Source of the DNA: Paraphysoderma sedebokerense | Taxonomy: Eukaryota; Blastocladiomycota; Physodermatomycetes; Physodermatales; Physodermataceae | Length of the DNA stretch: 15,492 bases | Assembly: GCA_025602915.1 (NCBI GenBank) | Contig: JAHLJZ010000173.1 | Span: 1 to 15,492 of the forward strand | Reading direction: 5' to 3' | In this document: positions 11,033 to 15,492 of the stretch, in pieces | Layout: each line of letters starts with the position of its first letter | How positions within the stretch are numbered: position 1 is the stretch's first letter | Notes under the pieces: model-generated | Databases searched by the model: none | Told to the model about the DNA's origin: nothing | Seen by the model: the letters and a program-made list of their open reading frames with translations, nothing else | Program-made: the position numbers and the translations under genes

Positions 11033-12684
11033 GTTCACCAGGATTTCGCGGATTTCGATGTGGAGAATGTGCTACCAAGTATTACAAATTTGGCAACGAT
11101 TGTATTCCATGTAAGACTGGCTACGAAGTAAATACGATTATTGCACTCGCAATTCTGTTTGGTGGAGGAACCCTTGTCTACGGTTTATCTAAATTAGTTA
11201 AAGCAGGACCAACGTACCGTACCCTTTTCGTTTTTACAAAGTACTTGAAATTACCATTACTTATTGTTGGCATTCTTCATAGATTCAGTCTTGTTAGCGT
11301 GTTGATCTCTTTCTTGCAGACTATGGTCATTTTGCGTGGATTCAAGTTAAATTGGCCTCCAGAATTCTATGAAGTCCTGGGATGGATATCGGCGATTAAT
11401 TTCAATATCGAATTTACAGCTCCCGGTAAGCTTTTTTGTTTCGGTAAAACTACATAGCTTCTATTATGATGACTTATTGATTAAGTTTTACTTTACAGAG
11501 TGTTTCTTGGGTGACTTCATCTCATATGTTCAGAAACTTCGCGCAACATTACTTCTCCCGATATTTTTCATAACAATTGCTTTATTCGTTTCCAAATTAA
11601 AGCAAACTGTTCGCTGGATTTGGAATACGTTGGTGGAACGTAAACCGTATTCATCTAAAAACATTGAAAGCAAGAGTGAAATATTCAAATCATTTAATGC
11701 CATCCTACTCTTCCTATATACAAGTGTCGCAACTAGCGCTCTAAGGTGTGTAGACTGCATTACTTCTCCACACATTCTCTGTGAGTACTTATCTGCCCTA
11801 CATTTATGTAGCCACTTTGACTGCCGTCTAGATGTTGATGGCAATTACTACATGGAACGCGACGCAAGTCTCAAATGCTATGACGAAGGGTGGAATGGCG
11901 AACTACCATTCGTGATTGCTGCAATCTGGTTTGTTGCTTTTATCTTATTGCTTCCACGGCATTTCTAGTGTTGCTGATACAAAACGGGATGTCAGCGTTT
12001 ATGTTGTGGGCATTCCTATTTATTTTATTTTAATGTTTTACTTTATGTATCAAACGCGCTGGAAACGTCGTTTCTGTGACCGCGCCAGAATCGTCGCAAA
12101 ACAAATTATGAAGTTTGATGCATTTTATCATACAGACCGGCAATATTTCGTTCTCGTTAATTTGCTTCAAAAATTGGCATTAGTCGCCGCAGGAGTTTAT
12201 TTCACAGAGTAAGCTGCCACTTGGCTTCGCATTCCGCTCTTATTCAAGTAAACCAAATAAATTACAAAACGAATTTTACTTTTCATCCCATCGTCACAGT
12301 CAAACCGGGATTCAAACCGTCGTGACTTCACTTTTTTTGAATGCGACATTAATATTATCGATTGTGCACAAACCTTATTCTCTTCGAATTCTCAACACCG
12401 CGGAACAACTTTCATTTGGCGCTTCGATTGTGATTTTGGGTCTAGGACTTCCATTCTTAACAGACAAAATTAATACTTCCGTCAAATCATTCCTAACGTT
12501 TACAATTTTGAGTGTCATTTTCGGATTCGCACTTTTTATTGTCGTGGTGTGTTTCATCGAAGCGAAAACCCTGGCATTTTTCGTACGTCTTTCGACTTTA
12601 CTCAAAAAGAAAGTACCCGCCTCGACCATGTCGGCGACGAGTAGGCAGTCGTTATTATTCGATGAATCAAAAGTGAAGGTTTAA

Positions 12685-13392
12685 ACTTAGGATGATATAT
12701 ACAACCTAACCTGTATATCAAATTGAGATCCGTGAGGAATAACTATCCGTGAGGAATAACTGAAAAAAGTTGAAGTAATGAAAATCAACCAAGGGAATCT
12801 TTAAATTGGTGTTTATTAGGTAATTAATTTTAGACTCAACCGCCTTTGTATGTACTCGGGCGAATTAAACAATTCGGGTTGTTGAACACGATCAAGTACA
12901 AGTATCTAAATTTGTAAGGGACACAGATGTAGCGAACATTGACGATGATCGCCACACTTTGTGTCGCTGATAATTATTAATGAAATAGATGTAGGCTTAT
13001 CCACGTTCACTAGCCATTGGTGGAGATACAAATGAATTGAATATGCATTGTAAATGGAATATGAAGAACGATATAACTTTAAATTATTATGTTATTCTTC
13101 CTTTTTAATAGAGCAAATAATCAATGACAAATCTCTAGTAAGAAGGTTCGAACTTCTAGGTATATCAATATGCGAGAGTTAAAGGTCAAGAGAAAGATTA
13201 CTAATAATGCTATCGGGACATCTTTATAGTTCTACGAATGCTACACAATTAAAATTCACAGATCACGCAGACGAAAGCTACAAAATACTAGACCAAGGAA
13301 GCAAAAACTGCGAACAAGGAGGGTCGCGTTGGACCAGTTGCTACAGAAACCTTACAACAGCTACATAAGACTAAAGCGGATCTCCGCCTATA
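12685..13392. other. Convergent spacer between copy 2 and the minus-strand gene
   Basis: These 708 bases carry the 3' flanks of two genes that point toward each other. I see a 17-bp tandem repeat, a small inverted repeat CGAATT-aaac-AATTCG at 12861-12876, and otherwise A/T-rich unstructured sequence. No gene is supported here. Confidence 0.6.
12728..12761. repeat. Perfect 17-bp tandem duplication
   Basis: The unit atccgtgaggaataact occurs at 12728-12744 and again at 12745-12761 with no mismatch and no spacer. It lies 44 bases after the stop codon of copy 2, in its likely 3' untranslated region. It looks like a recent slippage duplication. Confidence 0.9.
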
Positions 13393-14423
13393 CTATTCCC
13401 ATTCATCCAATGACATATCACTGGTATTGGACTGACGAATTTGAGCCAATCGATTCAGTAATTGCTTACTTTGAAAGATCCCCCCTCGCTTTGGAAGGTC
13501 TTTCTGAGTGGATGACCTTCTGCTGCGTGCACCAACACCATTTGATGACGATCTACGGCTTCGTGTAGCAAGACCATTCGAAGAAGATTTGCGACTTCGC
13601 GGAAGGGATGCATTGGCCGAAGATTTTCGACTTCGGGTTTTAGATTGGCTAGTTTTCTTAAGAGAGGTTAATGCACTGCGAAGGGTTTCCGCGTTCAAGA
13701 CAATTCCTGGTGATTTGGCTGGTTTCGCATTTCCAGTAGTAAATTGTGGGGACGAGTGAGACACGGATGGTCGAAAACCAGGTAACGTAGCTGGAGGTGG
13801 AGGAGGTGGTGGTGGTACAACAGCACTTACAGGAACTGTTGCTTGTGGTGGTAGTGGTGGAGGAGGTGCTACAATAGCACTCACAGGAACTGCGGCTACA
13901 GGTGGTGGAGGTGGTGGCGGCGGAGTAGCACTGTTAACAGGTATTTCAGACTGTTGAATATTGTCAGTCAAGACATCAGTCGGTGGTGGTGTCTTGATTG
14001 AGCAATCGCGTTCAGTCGCGTCGACAGAGTTAGTGTTGGGGGTAGTAACCTGCTTCATGACAGTGGAGGTTTCTGCTTGACAGAAAACCGAACCAGTATT
14101 ACCACCAGACGAGCACTTGAAGCACACTTGAGATGAATAATCGTTCTTCACGGTAACAGCGATTGGTCTTCTGTTACCCATGAGCAAGAAACCACCAATT
14201 ATGAGAGCTAATCAGATGAAACCGTGTCAATAAACTTGTTTGAACCGTGTACAAGATACAATACAAAAAGGGGACAACTGAGAAGAGAAGACTAACCTTG
14301 GGTTAAAAGAATCAAAGCTCCATAAGTCACCAGTTGAGTGATTGTTTCGGGTGATAGGATGATTTGGATTGTGTACGTGGGGTTATTCACGCCAAAACCA
14401 ACCGAGTCTGTGTGGAACGACAT
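13393..14423 (-). CDS. Membrane-anchored, proline-rich protein with WH2-like motif and acidic DEWE C-terminus (candidate Arp2/3 activator)
   Basis: Two exons on the minus strand, 14423..14297 and 14207..13393, are joined by an 89-nt intron and give 313 residues plus stop. The ATG at 14423 lies 113 bases after a TATA box. Residues 31-52 form one hydrophobic helix, completed only by splicing and followed by GNRRP, so the N-terminal 30 residues are probably outside and the rest cytosolic. Residues 138-181 hold two runs of eight prolines and a PPPPLPP, profilin- or SH3-type ligands. Residues 213-228 (LNAETLRSALTSLKKT) resemble an actin-binding WH2 motif with its LKKT end. Residues 234-281 are four 12-residue repeats beginning RSR[KR]SS. 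Residues 285-313 give an amphipathic stretch (KQLLNRLAQIR) and an acidic end, SLDEWE, like the Arp2/3-binding tail of WASP-family proteins. The actin role is inferred from motif order; the acidic part is short, and a generic proline-rich membrane protein remains possible. Confidence 0.8.
13492..13635 (-). repeat. Four in-frame 36-bp repeats encoding RSR[KR]SS units
   Basis: Four successive 12-residue units start at residues 234, 246, 258 and 270 of the minus-strand protein. Each opens with RSRKSS or RSRRSS and ends with a variable ANASLP-, NGLAT- or NGVGA-like half. The period is exactly 12 residues. Each unit contains R-[RK]-x-S, the preferred target of PKA and related basophilic kinases. 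Confidence 0.9.
13792..13923 (-). repeat. Proline-tract region with internal VPVSA[IV]V duplication
   Basis: Residues 138-181 of the minus-strand protein alternate polyproline (8, a PPPPLPP, then 8) with the spacer VPVSAIV and its near copy VPVSAVV. On the plus strand this is a GGT/GGA-rich tract with two copies of a GCACT(T/C)ACAGGAACTG-type block, showing an internal duplication of roughly 55 bases. Such tracts are prone to length variation. Confidence 0.75.
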
Positions 14424-14535
14424 GATGCGCTGTTTAATCTGAGAGAAAACAAGTTTAGAAATGTGAGAGTGAAGGTGTTATTGCTTTTCTGCTGTGAGAA
14501 GGGGAGTTGATATTGTGCGATGAAATGGGGTCGGA

Positions 14536-14543
14536 ATTTATAG
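14536..14543 (-). promoter_or_regulatory. TATA box of the minus-strand gene
   Basis: Read on the minus strand, 14543-14536 is CTATAAAT, 113 bases before the ATG at 14423. A start about 30 bases downstream would give a leader of about 85 bases. Confidence 0.5.
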
Positions 14544-15492
14544 CCGCGGTCGAGATGGAGTTGCGTGAGAGATGTGCGAATCAGCCAATCATGATAGGAA
14601 ATCGTCATCAGATGACGATGAGGTGGAAGTGAGCCTGGGCAGGGCCGGGCCAGTATGATGAGAGGGGGTTGATTTTGTTTATGTTGTATCAATAATGGAG
14701 AAAAAGAGTGTATGTCGTAGGAAGTTGTCGGTGGGATTTTGAGAATTTGAGAATTCATGATTCTGTAAAATCGATCTGCAATGATACGAACAGGAATACA
14801 ACCAATTCGTAAACTTTTGGCTCTTATCACATCGTACAATTGTGATTGTCGATATAGCGATGTCGCTATCTTTGTCAACAAAAGGTTCCAAGCATGCTCC
14901 TGCATTTCTGGATACTCATCCTCATCCATTCACATCCTTAGTGATCGTGCTTTCGCAAATCGTAAGATGAACCTACGAAACATGTCTGTATCATCGACAT
15001 TCCATCTGCACCTTCGCTTGACTTACATCAGATAACGAATCAACTCACTCGACAACCCAAATACAAACTACTCTCCCTAGCTTTCTGTAAATCACTTACC
15101 CTTATCTCAATTGTCTCTTCGACGATTTCGCCGACAAAGAATCATCACCTATACCATGCATTTCACAGTTCACACTATGTTGAACTTCACCTCGTAGTGA
15201 TGAATTGTGGAATCACCCGATCTACATGGACTACATCATCGGCCCCAAATCTTTATCGAGTCCTACGTACGTACTAACTCAACCATACTGCTCATAAAAT
15301 CATCACGCAGATCAAAACACAACCATTACAAACACAACCATTACTAAACCCCTGCTATTTATCACCACATTAACTAACACATTACCGAACATTTTCAAGC
15401 CCCAAGGCAATTCTCTAGTCTCAAACAAACAACCTGCATCACAAATAACTCACAATATTGACAATAATTTCAGGGGGAAGAGAAAATAACGG
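14544..15492. other. Upstream region of the minus-strand gene and G-poor right edge
   Basis: These 949 bases hold no supported gene. From about 15040 to 15470 the plus strand becomes rich in A, C and T with very few G. A small inverted repeat ATAGCGA-tg-TCGCTAT lies at 14854-14869. The last bases contain TTTCAG (15468-15473), which could be a splice acceptor in the leader of a further plus-strand gene beyond the window, but nothing coding is visible. Confidence 0.5.
15315..15344. repeat. Perfect 15-bp tandem duplication
   Basis: The unit aaacacaaccattac occurs at 15315-15329 and 15330-15344 without mismatch, inside the G-poor tract. It is probably slippage in a low-complexity leader or promoter. 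Confidence 0.85.

Larger units (their letters stand above)
7657..12684 (+). pseudogene. Tandem paralogue of the large membrane protein, copy 2, with one nonsense codon and one frameshift
   Basis: Sixteen exons match copy 1: 7657..7979, 8069..8251, 8319..8743, 8807..9391, 9448..9561, 9631..10128, 10208..10337, 10404..10535, 10602..10769, 10842..10935, 11000..11240, 11283..11425, 11499..11745, 11812..11928, 11996..12208, 12300..12684. All 15 intron positions are shared and eleven exons have identical lengths. The domain order is the same: signal peptide 1-28, beta-rich ectodomain, IPT/TIG-like, two cadherin-like repeats, Cys-rich region, about nine helices and a basic tail. Two lesions break it: TGA at 10077-10079 where copy 1 has CGA, and a missing base near 11029 in exon 11. 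The coding sum is 3998, one short of a multiple of three. Everything after the lesions stays open in the homologous frame, so the damage is recent or an assembly error. If translated as is, the product would end near residue 692, in the first cadherin-like repeat, giving a secreted fragment without membrane helices. Confidence 0.72.

Noticed and set aside
11027-11040. The frameshift explained as a tiny intron (GTAATG...CCAG)
   Set aside because: It would be only 14 nt long, far below the 42-91 nt range of all other introns here, and copy 1 codes through this stretch.
13508-13759. Plus-strand frame rich in LRLR repeats
   Set aside because: It is the antisense shadow of the RSR[KR]SS repeats of the real minus-strand gene, hence the periodic look.
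14387-14929. Minus-strand open frame of 180 codons overlapping the start of the minus-strand gene
   Set aside because: It lies in another frame, covers the TATA box and the real first exon, and has no domain, signal or codon pattern. It is probably a chance frame in the upstream region.
1-15492. Mobile elements, tRNA, rRNA, CRISPR or an operon
   Set aside because: No transposase-like frame, terminal inverted repeats, RNA-gene folds or spaced repeats were seen. The genes are intron-rich with their own promoters, so the tandem genes reflect duplication rather than an operon.

Overview
This is an intron-rich eukaryotic window with short GT-AG introns (42-91 nt), TATA-type promoters and three kinds of protein-coding locus. 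The left edge holds the 3' part of a cyclic-AMP-dependent protein kinase regulatory subunit whose cyclic-nucleotide-binding signature reads like the fungal type. My best guess is therefore an early-diverging fungus or a close opisthokont relative. That placement is an inference; the window contains no rRNA or other direct marker.

Layout: 1-835 (+), end of the PKA regulatory subunit gene. 836-1710, spacer. 1711-6648 (+), a 16-exon gene for a large surface protein of 1324 residues: signal peptide, about 500-residue beta-rich ectodomain, an IPT/TIG-like domain, two cadherin-like/Big_9-like repeats, a Cys-rich EGF-like stretch, then about nine membrane helices and a short cytoplasmic tail. 6649-7656, spacer with the promoter of the next gene. 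7657-12684 (+), a tandem paralogue with the same 15 intron positions and intron phases, but carrying an in-frame TGA and a one-base deletion. 12685-13392, convergent spacer with a 17-bp tandem repeat. 13393-14423 (-), a two-exon gene for a 313-residue protein: one membrane helix, a proline-rich tract with two runs of eight prolines, a WH2-like motif, four 12-residue RSR[KR]SS repeats and an acidic C-terminus ending in DEWE. 14424-15492, its upstream region, grading into a strongly G-poor stretch.

I assembled the two big genes by aligning them against each other. Eleven of 16 exons have identical lengths. The summed coding length of the first is a multiple of three. The second becomes a multiple of three only if one base is counted as missing. 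So the second copy is either a very young pseudogene or carries two assembly errors.

The most novel candidates are (a) the tandem receptor- or channel-like proteins, whose ectodomain order loosely recalls plexins but sits on a nine-helix membrane domain, and (b) the minus-strand protein, which looks like a membrane-anchored Arp2/3-activator (WASP-like) module. The neighbours are unlikely to form an operon, since this is a eukaryote. The only functional link visible is that the RSR[KR]SS repeats of the minus-strand protein match the PKA target consensus.
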